A stretch of 31,579 nucleotides of DNA, taken from NCBI GenBank assembly GCA_015501075.1, contig JADNYJ010000372.1, positions 1 through 31,579 of the forward strand, read 5' to 3'. The translations under genes were made by a program, and so were the position numbers. Shown here piece by piece: positions 1 through 10,503 of the stretch. The notes beneath the pieces were generated by a model. It saw only the letters and a list, made by a program, of their open reading frames with translations, was not told the DNA's origin and did not search any database. The stretch's first letter is position 1. Every line of letters starts with the position of its first letter. This stretch comes from Gymnopilus junonius. Its lineage: Eukaryota > Basidiomycota > Agaricomycetes > Agaricales > Galerinaceae.

Positions 1-731
1 GCTTCTTGAGGAGCCATCATGTCCAGTTGAGCTATTGAAATTATATTAGAGTTACAAAGTTAAATCGAAGGGAAGTTAAATCAAAAATATACTTACTAGC
101 TTGGCGGACACTTCCCCAAGGTCTGGAAGACGATCCTTCCCCACGATTTCCTTCCTCTGTGTAGGTGGCAGGTTGTGTCTGCCTCGCCTCGCCTCGTTTC
201 TTGACCACTGGTCCTCTACGCCGTTGCAGGGAGTTCATGGTGGGCGTACGATCTGCGAATATTGTTAGATCTAAATTGGGTCATGTTATCGATTTGAATG
301 GAACGCCGTACTCACCGCTGATTCGGGTGCGATCTGCGGGAGAGCCCGAAGACACTGCTCTTCGCGCTCTTCGTGCTTTCGCCTCTCTCGCTTTCGCCTC
401 ACGCTTGAGGGCAGCGGCTTCCTCTCGCTGCCTTCTCCTCAGCTCTTCTTTTGCTCCTTTTCCCGGAGCCTATCTGCTTTCTTCTTGGGCTGGTACTTGT
501 AGCCCGGGTATTTTTCTTGATGCTCTTTGAGCTTCTGTTGCGCAACCTCCGCCAGTAGCTCTTGAGCTCCTCTCCACTGCTCCTCCACACCCGGGATGCC
601 ATTTGGAGAGCCCTTGCCTCCTTCTGGGCAAGGGAGTCATCCTCGTTGGTGTCCGGGCGGTTTCTGTGGATAAAGTTGGATCTGAAGCACACCCAGCTAT
701 TGGGCGGACGCGGTGGGGTTGTTCGGTCCAT
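1..731 (-). CDS. HMG-box protein, frameshifted, cut by left edge
   Basis: Predicted DNA-binding regulator with an HMG box starting a few residues after the ATG at 731-729 (RPPNSWVCFRSNF, then ASRVWRSSGEELKSYW). After the YW the frame fails: the rest of the box (EVAQQKLKEHQEKYPGYKYQP) lies one frame over, as if one base were missing near 550-552. A second one-base loss near 442-455 is needed to reach a basic Ala/Arg/Lys-rich stretch. Downstream splicing is clean and in phase: exon 1 ends at 316, intron 253-315, exon 2 97-252, intron 32-96, exon 3 1-31 and beyond. Intact splice sites argue for recent damage or sequence error rather than old decay. HMG identity is sure; whether the gene is functional is not. 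It is a paralogue of the three HMG genes at 17.6-23.0 kb. Confidence 0.75.
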
Positions 732-2317
732 GAATAACTCGTGATGGGAGTGAAGAAGTGATGTGGCTGAAAGAATGTAGCGCGTGCGTGAGCGCGGTGA
801 CCAGTGAACGACAGGAAGTGGCGGGATTCGAAGAGAAATGGAAGTGGGGGAGGGAAACAAAAGCGCAATGAAATGCGAAGAGAGAAAAATTTTTACAGGA
901 CATTCAGGAGAAGACCCGTGGTTCATTATCTTCGCATTCACACGTGGTCCGTTATCGCATGACTGAACCAGCGATGATTTGAGCATTTTACAATTTCACC
1001 ACATCCAGGTTTAGGGAGGATTACCGAATGTGGATCTTGGCGCGCAAGCTGACGTGATGGCGTGAGCTCTGACACATGCCGTTGACGAGTCCAGAACTCC
1101 CAAACGCTTCTAATTTTGAGCGAAATCCGAGGGAAGGGTGGATTAATATCGGTACGACGAGTAACAGGCGACTGCTCTCCAGTGATTGTCGAAAAATCTA
1201 AAAATAACATAAGCTGGATTGACAATCCATCGAGAAAACCAATCACTGATGCGAAAATTGCCGTATAGGGTATTTTCCAAGATTTAGCCCTCGGGACAAC
1301 TCGAGCTCATTTTTGCCTCTCTGAGTAATTCTTAATATGTCGCCAAAAGGAACATATTGCCGCTACACATTATGACGTGAAGGGTGCAGTATCTGCGATA
1401 GATGACATAGACGATCATCGTAAATAGGCGCCGATTAAATTCGAAGCAGTACACACCTCCATAGTGTCGCGACTCCTTTCCGAAGCTCCAAAGTGTTGAC
1501 AAAGTGTGGATTGGCCAAAGTCACCAGGATCACAATGAGTAGGAAATCGATTCTGCACTGAAGTACTGAATCTGAAAATGTGAGGGATTGAAAGTAGGAG
1601 TAGAGCTTTCGACAGGCCAGTGCAGTGGAAGGTGTGGAAAGTGAGGAGATCAAAACGAAAAAGAGCGGGGCCACCAGGAACAAATAGGGACAAAGCTCCG
1701 TCGCGTCCAACGTTTGCCCAGCATTGTTAAACTCAAACTCCCGTGTCCCCCTTATCCGAAGTCTTTCCTGGGTATCTTTGTTTTTTTGACTAGCTTTGGC
1801 CTTCATAGGGAAAAGGTCTTCCTGAACGCCCAATTTTGAATTTTCTCTCCTGATTTGAAGCTTCGGACCCTACCTGCAATTTTCCGAATGCTCATCGACA
1901 CTGCACACCACACCACCTGGAGTTATTTTACTTGGAAGGAGACGGAAAAGTAGGCCCTTGATGGCCCCTGCAGTGCACGTTGAACACTCATGTGAGCTTG
2001 TTTGTCTCGTATATTGATTCTACCATAGGCTATGGAGACGGCCAATCTTACTTCGATGTGGCGCCATGGAGCGCATGCCAGCGGAAGTTTAGAGGATTCG
2101 AGGAGACAAAGGTTACTTCTACGGGTTTGCCTTTTGTTCATCCCTTTGTTTGGGTTTAATGAAGAGGGTTTCAGTGGCCACTAAGGGCAACTTGCTGCAA
2201 TGCCTCCTCTACCCAACAGGACGAAGAACGTTGTGTAAGCTTTCCGTTTCTTTCAGTTGCTCTTCTCTTATTGTTGGACTTTTTGTCTGATTGTCTCGTA
2301 CTATGTATCAAAGCCGA
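732..2317. other. Upstream region of the HMG gene, no gene assigned
   Basis: The promoter side of the left HMG gene. The longest open stretch is on the minus strand at 1435-1833; it encodes a hydrophobic segment (LFLVAPLFFVLISSL) followed by ALACRKLYSYF and a second hydrophobic run. I could not connect it to convincing upstream or downstream exons, so it is left unassigned. No repeat or RNA gene is evident. Confidence 0.35.
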
Positions 2318-3111
2318 TGCCGCGCCTCTTGAGAAATATCATCGGGATGTTCTCTGGAAGAAATACCCGGCCTGAGGAGGCATCCTCGGATGACAAGGAG
2401 GCTCCGAATAATACGGGGTGTAGATTGATACGTTAAGTGTTGTTTGTTCAGCTTAAATCATAATCAGTTGGTTTGCTCTTCCATTATTATGACTCTTATT
2501 CCTCAGAAAATTCTGATATTTTATGCGGCGTGTCGTATAAGGTTTAAGGTTCAATGTATTGAACTTCTAAGGGTCTTTTTTTGTCTTTTTTTCGCTTCAG
2601 ATACTGCATGGAGAAAATATTCCTTGTGTGCTTTACGTCCTTCTTGACTGATTTCTGACACCCAGGTCACACGCAGAGTCAGACCAGCAAGATCAAGCGA
2701 TTCAATGCATTCCTCGCCAAAACCTATCGTTTCTCGTCCCTGCTCAGACCCGGCCATCTCGCACCGTCGCCTACAGGCTAATTTTAGCACGGTAAAATCA
2801 CGAGTCACCCGACGCTTGTCTGTTTTGGAAAACGTCGGGACGGCTTTCAAGAGATCAGTCTGTTGGTGATCCCCTTGGAGCAGGTCCGGCGGTACCGTTT
2901 CCGACCCATTTTTATCTGTGGTTATCGCCGTGGTGCGAATCTCGGATGTAGGCAGAAAGATCTTCTGACAGCTTGGGACGTTCTCTGCAGGCGAGTCAGT
3001 GGAATGTCAAATATTTCCAAGTTTCATCCCTTTCGTGAGTCAAGATATTCTCTTCTCCAGGAAAAATACTCATCAACTATAAGGGCCGGGATGGAGGATG
3101 AAAAGGTATAA
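2318..3111 (+). CDS. Possible small multi-exon gene, unidentified
   Basis: Low-confidence model. A start at 2318 opens a short frame rich in Asp/Glu/Ser (GMFSGRNTRPEEASSDDKEA). From 2666, after a plausible acceptor (CCCAG), a frame reads basic and Ser-rich, ending NVGTAFKRSVC. A GT-AG intron at 2866-2951 joins it in phase to QKDLLTAWDVLCRRVSGMSN and on to a stop at 3109-3111. The link between the first part and 2666 is not resolved, because the phases of the visible donors do not match. No family is recognised. The 3' end would run into the TATA element of the LysM gene, which weakens the model. Confidence 0.25.
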
Positions 3112-3114
3112 AGG
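3107..3114 (+). promoter_or_regulatory. TATA box of the LysM gene
   Basis: TATAAAGG lies about 83 bases before the ATG at 3197, a good distance for a fungal core promoter with a short leader. The position fits the gene model; transcription was not tested. Confidence 0.55.
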
Positions 3115-3196
3115 GGACGTCTATCAAGCTTGGTTTCCTCAGTTCTCCAATACGAACTTCCAGAATATTCGGCGCGATACTTCAAGCCAAGCAACA

Positions 3197-3884
3197 ATGT
3201 TCATGTCCACCACTTTCAAGTCTCTTACTGTCGTCGTCTTGTGTGGTGAGCACATAACTCTCTCGAGTCTTGACTTTTTTATTTTTTCTGACTGATGTCT
3301 TCTTTAGCCGTTATAACGACTGGTGCCCAGTCGCTTCCTGCCAACTGCTCCAGGACATACACAGTCCAGCCTGAAGATTTCTGCGACAAGATCTCTGCTG
3401 CACAGAATGCCTCTACGTATGTCATCCTTTCTATCCTGATCCAAAAGTCAGGTTTGAGAACTTCTTCTCTGAACGTCATTTAACAGGTATCAGTTGGCCA
3501 CTGTCAACAGCGGGATCATCGACCCCCTTTGCGACAACTTGTTCGTCGGCGAGGTAAGACTATGGCTGAATACTCTATATCCTATTACCAAACCACTGGC
3601 TAAATCACGTACATAGGTTATTTGCCTTGGGATCAAGGGCCAGGATTGCGACACCGTCCACGTTGTTCAAACCGGCGATGGCTGTCCCGCTATCGCCTCC
3701 CAGGCTGGGATCCCCCTCGCGGACCTCCTCGCTGACAACCCGAATGTTAATGCGGCTTGCACTAATATCTATCCAGGCGAAGTTAGCCCATTTGACCCCA
3801 CATGATGAATCTGGCTTTGACAGTTTTACGCATTCATAGGTTCTTTGCGTCGCTCCTGTTGCTGATCCCGCTACCGCCGCGTAA
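3197..3884 (+). CDS. Secreted protein with two LysM domains
   Basis: Small secreted chitin-binding-type protein of 144 residues. Five exons: 3197-3245, 3308-3416, 3487-3553, 3617-3781, 3840-3884; all introns are GT-AG, 58-70 nt and in phase. An N-terminal hydrophobic segment (TVVVLCAVITTGAQS) reads as a signal peptide. LysM 1 starts at YTVQPEDFCDKISAAQN and closes with LFVGEVICL. LysM 2 starts at HVVQTGDGCPAIASQAG and closes with IYPGEVLCVAP. Eight or more cysteines in the mature part suggest disulphides. There is no catalytic domain, so it resembles fungal LysM effectors or cell-wall lectins that bind chitin oligomers; that role is inferred from the family. The last exon ends at TAA with VADPATAA. 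The donor of intron 4 (GTTAGC) is slightly unusual. Confidence 0.9.
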
Positions 3885-4128
3885 GTTCGAGGGCAATAGA
3901 CTTGTCCTACGGTCAATCCAGTACTTGACCTCAATGGATGAAGATGCTACTTATCTGTTCGTATCGTATTCATCCACTTGATTATATGACATGTCCTCAA
4001 TGTAACCTTCGGCATGAAATTATTGCAATAAACTCGATTCCCAAATAACTCTTGTTTCATGAAATGTAAATAACTATAGTACATTAGCGCAGAAGCGGCA
4101 TGTTGATACTGATGTGCAGCAGGGTATA

Positions 4129-6804
4129 TTAAATGTAGCACCTATATCTGGGATGGCGAGGGCCGGTCCATCCGACTATGGATAGGGGGCCCATTAAAAC
4201 AGGAACGCGCTGTTAAGCAAGGTAGAGAAAAAAGACTCACCACAGCGCCAACAGTCAAGTAGATGGTCAGGGTCACTGGATAGCAGGGTCAGTGACCTGG
4301 TGTGCGTTGCATGTAGGTACTCACTATTTTTGCTTAATTTCAAGGAGACGAGGATAGTGTTCTCCCCAGAATGAAACTGAAATGAAGCATGCCGTCAACT
4401 TGATCATGACATTCTTGCGTTGCTGATAGGCCTACCTTCAAAGTCAGGCTCATGCATGTCGGACTCATTCTGAAGGTTAATCAGTATCTAATAAGATCCT
4501 CTCTGAAAATATTACATACGATGTAAGCACCTGAACCAGGCGTGATATCACGCAAGAAGTTCACTGCCTTGGTGGACTGAGAATACGCCAATTCGCGGTC
4601 TGCAAGACTCTCATTCCAAAACCAGCTGTTTACAAGCATGACCTAAATAAGGAATGAGAATTCCAAATGCCGTTCCAACGATCCATTGAACATACCTGGT
4701 AAAGAGATGTTCTCCAGATTGGGTGGACGCTGGTGTCCAGGCCTTTAGTACCATTGAAACCATATGGAGTAGTGATATCGAGTTGAGAGAATACAGAGTT
4801 GGCAAAGGCATTCATCAATGCCTCAAGGAGTTCTGCTCGCCCTTCCGCAGTCTCGTGGTTCTTGGCAGGTATTAACCGTGACACAAGTGCAGCTGGCAGT
4901 CCAACGGGCTAAGAAAAGGTAGGTCAAATTGAAAATTAAATTTCAGACATCCAAGCGAGAAACCTACGGCTTGAGCACCTATAGTTCCAGAAGCCCATCC
5001 CTTAAACCATTCATCATATGAAGCAATATGCGAGACAGATGCATTTCCTCCCAGTGCTATTGTCAGATCGATCAAGGGTTTCATCATCTCTTGAGCAGTC
5101 TCTATATCAATTCTGGGAGAAATAAGGATAAGATTTCCGACGGAAGGCTGGAAATTCCGACCATGAGAACGGGGAGTAACGAAATTGAAAGCACTGACGG
5201 TGAGATATCCTCCCCATCCGTTTTCCGCCATGGCAGTGACATTATCAAGAAAAACGCTTAGAATCGGTCTTAAATTGTCGTCGTTAATCGGCCAGTTGAA
5301 GTTTGCCCTGAGGTTATAAGGGTTAATGAATGATCGATAGTAGGATTAATGAAATCTCCCTACATTCGGAACGTCTGAGCAGGAGATACCATCATTGTAG
5401 CTTCTAGTACCACACCAAACGTTCCTCCCCCTCCTCCGCGAAGGGCAAAGAAGAGATCTTCGTTCTGACACGCATTTACAGTGCGGAATACGCCATCCGG
5501 TGTTACGACTTTGTATTGGAGCTAAGAAAAGATGGTTTTTCTCAGTCGGTCTCAAATGTAAGCAAGGCGTACTATTCGATCTGCACCCATTCCATAATTT
5601 GGAGAAAGTGGAGAGTGACCGCCTCCCTGAATTCAAATATGAGCGTTATGTACTTAAATAGTCTGATATACTCACTTGTGACCAACCACCTGCTGCGCCA
5701 ACTGACTGGTCAGAACCTCCTACAAATTGAAGTCCATGTTCATCAGTGAATTGGGAAATGTCGAGAAATTGCGTTCCAGCCTAGCAATTGATATGTCTGT
5801 GTCAATAGATAGGCAATATTAAAACGAAAGGGCCCTACTCCCATAGTAAGCGCTAGTTGGCCATCAATGCTGCAGCCTTCCGGGACGAAGTTTTCGTCAA
5901 GATTAATCTAGTTGGCCGAGGAAGAATTAATTAAGTCCGTAAAATGTGGAATATGCTTATACATGTTTGAGGTTATGCATCTAAAAGACTGTTAGGGCAT
6001 GACGACAGTCTCAAAAATAGTACTTCTCACCCATAGAGCCAGGGAATCCGGTCCAGCACTACGACCTTGAAAATCATGCTATGCACTCCAACTTTCAGTT
6101 GCCACATCCACAACTGACCATGGGTAACGTATCGTACCCCAGTATTTTTAATGATTAAATTGACGCCTTGTTTCTTGCTAAATTTGAAGGCCGCAACAAC
6201 GTCTTCCTTATCTCGAACATCGATCTAAAGACGTGTCAGTGCGCTTGTATCATTAAGTGTACATTAGAAAGACTCATTAACACACGTAAAATGGTGAAAC
6301 GCTTCCTTGAGAACAGTGCTGGTGAGATGCGAATGATTCATTATTTGAAGGATTTGTCCAATCCAACTGGCAACCGTCACCACTTGACATGCACATTTCG
6401 AATTGCGTCTGTGCCAAGAATGTTATCGGGCTTGTAAATTAAAAGGCCTGGGAGTGACGTACTGGGGTATATCCACCAAATGCATGGGCTCGATTCACTG
6501 AACAAAGCAAGATTGAGTCGTTTGTTATTAACGCTGGAGAAAGCGGGCCCTTACTATGACTGTTGTAGTAGTTCTCCTGAACGTAAGAGCATTCCGCGGC
6601 ATCGGGTACGACTTTGTTTCCATTGAACGTAGAGAAGCAAGACTTTGCAAATGGATAGCCGTGATAGAGGCGACCCCCAACTGTATGGTTTAGAGCTGCC
6701 CAGTCTTCAAAACCAGGGGCTAGAGATCCTGGCAGTGAGCTCTGAGCGAAATCTAAGGATGGAAAGGCCAGTGGGTCGAGTCCGAATGCCACCTGCGACG
6801 ACAT
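4129..6804 (-). CDS. FAD-linked oxidase, berberine-bridge (BBE) type
   Basis: Flavoprotein oxidase of the VAO/BBE family, 596 residues over 17 exons: 6555-6804, 6463-6497, 6286-6408, 6138-6224, 6031-6078, 5963-5980, 5839-5907, 5676-5780, 5573-5626, 5364-5521, 4968-5307, 4696-4908, 4520-4642, 4436-4469, 4325-4376, 4241-4275, 4129-4175. Every junction is GT-AG and in phase. FAD-binding motifs include [19 protein letters not shown], where His166 matches the covalent histidyl-FAD residue, and [23 protein letters not shown]. The C-terminal BBE segment is [20 protein letters not shown] followed by CWRCVGW. The family oxidises small alcohols, sugars or alkaloids using O2; the substrate here is unknown. 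Most fungal members are secreted, yet this start shows no signal peptide, so an unrecognised upstream exon is possible. Exon 6 is only 18 nt. The start codon overlaps the stop of the upstream frame. Confidence 0.9.
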
Positions 6805-8130
6805 TATGGAAGGATGAAAAGTCGGAGCAGGAGCATCGTAATCAAGTAGTCAAATATATATCGAAAGCCACTTTTGCCGCGTCCGATGAGAAAGTATTGG
6901 AAAGCGATCCAGACAGAAAAGACTTGGAAATGACCGACACTTAGCATGTCTAAAAATAGATTGAGAAATCATCTGGAGCTCTGCAGTTATCTGGAGCGAA
7001 ACGGAAATACTTCCTACCTGGCTTATCTTCTATTTGTGAAAACACATCTAGATACCCTTCTGCGTTGATGTCTTTCAAACCATTTAATTTTTTTATTATA
7101 CGTTACGGCATATTTCATGAATTTGTCGTCCCTAAGTGCACGTAGTTCGGGCTGCTTGAGTTTTATCCTCCAGCAGTCCTTGCAGATGAATAAATAAATC
7201 AATACCGATGGGTCGGGCTTCCACCGAGTAATGGTTGCAAAAATTCGCAACAATAGATATGAACCCAAGGTAAAGCTCTGACCAAGCTCTGGCTTCCTTC
7301 CAGAAGTCGGGCTCGAAAAGGGCTTGATAAATCTTGGTGCGGAAAGTCTGACAAATGGATCAGGATTAACCTGAGACCTGTCAAATCAATCATCAAAAAT
7401 GCGGATATATACCAATCAAAATCACACATCTATATCAATGCTTGCTGCAAATATCTGCAGGTTCGACTTCTGTCGGTGACGGCCTCATCTATATTTAGGT
7501 CATCGGTATGTATTTGGCGACCTTCCAAGAAAACATGATCATACTTATAAATCAGCAAGTCAAAAAAGTGTGGCAAACTTACTCGGTTTCCTTCAGGATA
7601 AACACGTTCTTCATTGTGTACATGGCAGCAAACCCCAAGAAGCGGAATCGGACATGAAGGCCAGAGCCTGACTCAGGTCTGTTCGCACCGGAATTCCGGA
7701 CTTTAATAAAAGGTCAACTAAACGCTGTCGGATCACGCACAGAATAACGAGATGTCGGAGTTGTCTCCCTCCGATGAATCTTGGTCTCACTTTTTAAAGC
7801 AGGATGGCAATGAACAGAGAACAAAATCAGCCCAGTGTTCAGAACGAGTTTAGAAGAACGCTCTAGAATGAAGATGGAGATTCCCAGACACGGCAAAACA
7901 TATTAGAAGAATCGTACTCGAGTCCGACGTAGAGTAGGCCTTGGTGTAGGTCACCAGGGTCGCAGTGGGCACCGAAGGGGTCTTGGTAATGGTTTGGTTA
8001 CAAGCCCCGACACAATCACGAGACTAATTTCTAAGCCCCGACTATCTCACGTGAGTGGGATTGATAGGGCATCGGTCTTGCATCGGGCAGAACTTCCAAG
8101 ACATTCAATGCGTCTTGTAGGAATCCACTC
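6804..8130 (-). pseudogene. Unidentified protein gene, apparently frameshifted
   Basis: Several stretches look coding but lie in shifting frames. In order: DPFGAHCDPGDLHQGLLYVG (about 7990-7930), KSGIPVRTDLSQALAFMSDS (near 7660-7720), GFAAMYTMKNVFILKETE, FLEGRQIHTDDLNIDEAV, NPDPFVRL, KIYQALFEPDFWKEARAWSE and DINAEGYLDVFSQIEDKP. A clean last exon (6804-6949, intron 6950-7017) follows, reading DMLSVGHFQVFSVWIAFQYF and ending in RLFILP before TAA at 6806-6804. At least three one-base losses are needed to join the pieces, for example at a G run near 7630 and at TTTCC near 7338. No family was recognised; the C-terminus is hydrophobic. It could be a decayed gene or a gene hit by sequence errors. 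Confidence 0.45.
8002..8042. repeat. Short direct repeat AAGCCCCGAC x2
   Basis: Two exact copies of the 10-mer, 31 bases apart (8002-8011 and 8033-8042), followed at 8046-8055 by the palindrome CTCACGTGAG. They fall in what is probably an intron of the unidentified gene, so a regulatory role is unproven. Confidence 0.4.
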
Positions 8131-8876
8131 AAATGGGTAGCAAATATAAGTCAGATCCACATTCCATTCTTCGTAATCTCTTTATCTCTTCATACCTGGA
8201 TTGAAATAGCTTGGAAATAGCACTATTTCCGTCGCTATACTAGTAATATTAAGTAGAAAAAATGATTTGCGCCCAATGTCTTCCACCTTTTTATGGCATA
8301 AGATAGTGTGCTGGGAACTGGTGTCGTGTGCTCTGAAGGTCTGGACTTCAAATTTGTACAGCCGGCATGGCCAAGTTCCTGCTGACTATTTAATACCTCT
8401 TTCTGCTGCTCACCTTACCGAAAAATTCGAGCCCGATGCCACGGCCCCTACCTTATCCATGGAAAATATTGAGCATGATAACCTTTAACTTTGCTACGCA
8501 ATTTCACTTCTATACATCGCAGCTGCTGAGCTAATTTTTTAGCCCACTAACTACTTATTACTTCCCAAACGATTGCCTGTTATAGTAAACGTCGGGTCCG
8601 GGTCCTCTGCTATTGGATCTAGCGAAATCAGAGATTTCCCTTAGCTCTAGATTGTTAAATAATCCAAATTAGATTTCAGACTATATCTGAACTCGAGCAA
8701 AATCCAAACTAGAAAAATATCACGACGGGTACAGACCTAGATCTCGACTACAACCCATAAAACCATTCAAACTTTCGAAAATCCCGTGAGAGGTCGGAAG
8801 TTTGCAGGTCTTCCCGCTCGCTTATGGGCTGGTCGTTCCTGAATTGGGACCTTGCCGGTTACCTCCCCCCCGGTCC
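8131..8876. other. Intergenic, AT-rich, no gene assigned
   Basis: Lies downstream of the dehydrogenase (minus strand) and upstream of the unidentified minus-strand gene. An open frame at 8267-8488 (+) shows no family signature. Short repeated words such as AATCCAAATTAG/AATCCAAACTAG occur near 8660-8710. No terminal repeats were found. Confidence 0.35.
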
Positions 8877-10503
8877 TCAATCCTCCTGATCAAAATCAGT
8901 CCCACACGAAACATCCTTCCAGACCTCCAATTCATTCGCATGCCTCTCTGCCTCTTTCGTGGCGGTTCCGAAGCAGTCGGTCCCGAGCACGAGCTCCATA
9001 GGGAATGGCTTACCCTTCGCCTGGCCTTCACCACGTACGACGTCCAAAATAGCTTGGGCACCTTTGGTCGGGTCGCCTGGTTGAGCGCCGGCCATTTCTA
9101 TATATATATAGTATATGGTAAGTATATGCACGGGAAGTAAGGAGGGGAGCATGAGCATCAAGCACTAAGCACTAAGGACATAATTTAAATAAATGAATGA
9201 ATACGCACGATGAACGACGTCCTCCATCTGCTTCACGATAGGATGATAATCCTCGATCTTGCTTCCTTTCATATCGCGTTTATTAGGGTCCAGCACGGAG
9301 GTGCGGAAGAACCCAAAGTCGACGACGAGGCTGCGCAGTCCAATGGGGGAGATTTCGTCGTGCAGTGAGAATGAGGTGCCTTTGAAATTGGGCGTTGATT
9401 TGAGTAATTTTGTATTAGTCGGATGCTGAGACATTCGATTTATGAATATTAAATCAGGTTATCTCACCTCGCAGAGCCCATTTCGTAGCTGTGTATATTC
9501 CGGCGTATGGGCATCCTCTACAAATTAAATAGTACGAGTATAAATAATCAGAACGGACATGTTGAATGGACAAAACGACGTACACTAATCCGAACATGGA
9601 CCCGACCCATATAACTGTCCCTGTCTTGCGTTCGCGCATGTAAGGCAGGAAGGCGCGTGTGACATTGGAGTGCGCCGAAGAAGTTGGTGCTGGGGTGCGT
9701 TTATGTTAGTAAATAATAAAACAAAGGCTGTGGTGGCGATGAAGAGGAGGAGGGGGAAGGAGAAAAGAAAGTGAAATAGAAGAATTTCGAGCTTTAAACT
9801 AAACCTATGGACTTGGAACTTGGGCGTGGACGAGGATGTCGACTTACTTGAACTGGTCATATGTTTCTTCAGGCCTGTATTTGATGAGGGCACCCTTATA
9901 GTAAGCTTCAAGTTTTAAACCTGAAACGTCGCATACGTACGTATTTTCTTCGAGAGTGCCAAACAGGATATAACCTATACTCATACATACATAAGTACAT
10001 CAGAAAAAAAATAGAGTCAAAGCAAGTCCGAGCAGACGCAAATCCGCAACTCCGCACAGATTTGAAAATAACTCAATTTTTTACTGTCCAAAAAAAATAC
10101 TTACCAGCATTATTAACCAACACATCGACCCTCCCAAATACACCCACCGCCTCTTTGGCTTTTTTCCGCAGCTCAGCCAAAGGGGACGTAACATCCATCT
10201 CAAGGATATGTGCTCCCCGTGCTCTGAGCTCTTCGAGCTTAGGGTTCGAGTTTATATTGGAGGACTCAGACACGGATCGGGAGGTCGCGATCACTTTATC
10301 CTGGCGAGCGAGAACTTGCAGCGCGAGCGAATGTCCGAGGCCTGAGCTATATCGTTTTGGAATATGTAATGTAATTTGTTGGTAATTTGTGAGATGAGTT
10401 TGGATTAAGATGGTTTGGAATTTAAAAAGAAGGGGGAACGGAACGAAACGTACGATGTGCCTGTTATGAGCCAGATGAGTTCTTTCCTCTGCTGGGGTGC
10501 CAT
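8877..10503 (-). CDS. Short-chain dehydrogenase/reductase, one frameshift
   Basis: NAD(P)-dependent SDR of about 299 residues in eight exons: 10454-10503, 10105-10346, 9941-9974, 9848-9874, 9584-9689, 9468-9517, 9209-9379, 8877-9097. Rossmann motif ITGTSSGLG spans the first intron. NNAG, a catalytic Ser in VGSMFG and the active-site YTATK (YxxxK) are all present, followed by LRSLVVDFGFFRTS and a family-typical C-terminus. One extra base in the CC at 9667-9668 breaks the frame between NFFGAL and VTRAFLPYMRERKTG; without it the whole gene is in phase. This may be an assembly error or a null allele. The substrate is not predictable. It lies 2.1 kb upstream of the flavo-oxidase on the same strand, so a shared pathway is possible but unproven. 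Confidence 0.88.

Noticed and set aside
1435..1833. Minus-strand hydrophobic frame resembling part of a STE3-type pheromone receptor (ALACRKLYSYF after a membrane-like segment)
   Set aside because: Only one short stretch is suggestive. The expected flanking helices and receptor motifs were not found in any frame nearby.
8046..8055. CTCACGTGAG palindrome as an E-box regulatory site
   Set aside because: It coincides with a probable splice donor of the unidentified minus-strand gene, so the palindrome may be incidental.
8560..8780. Possible transposon remnant suggested by repeated short words
   Set aside because: No terminal repeats, target duplication or transposase fragment was seen.
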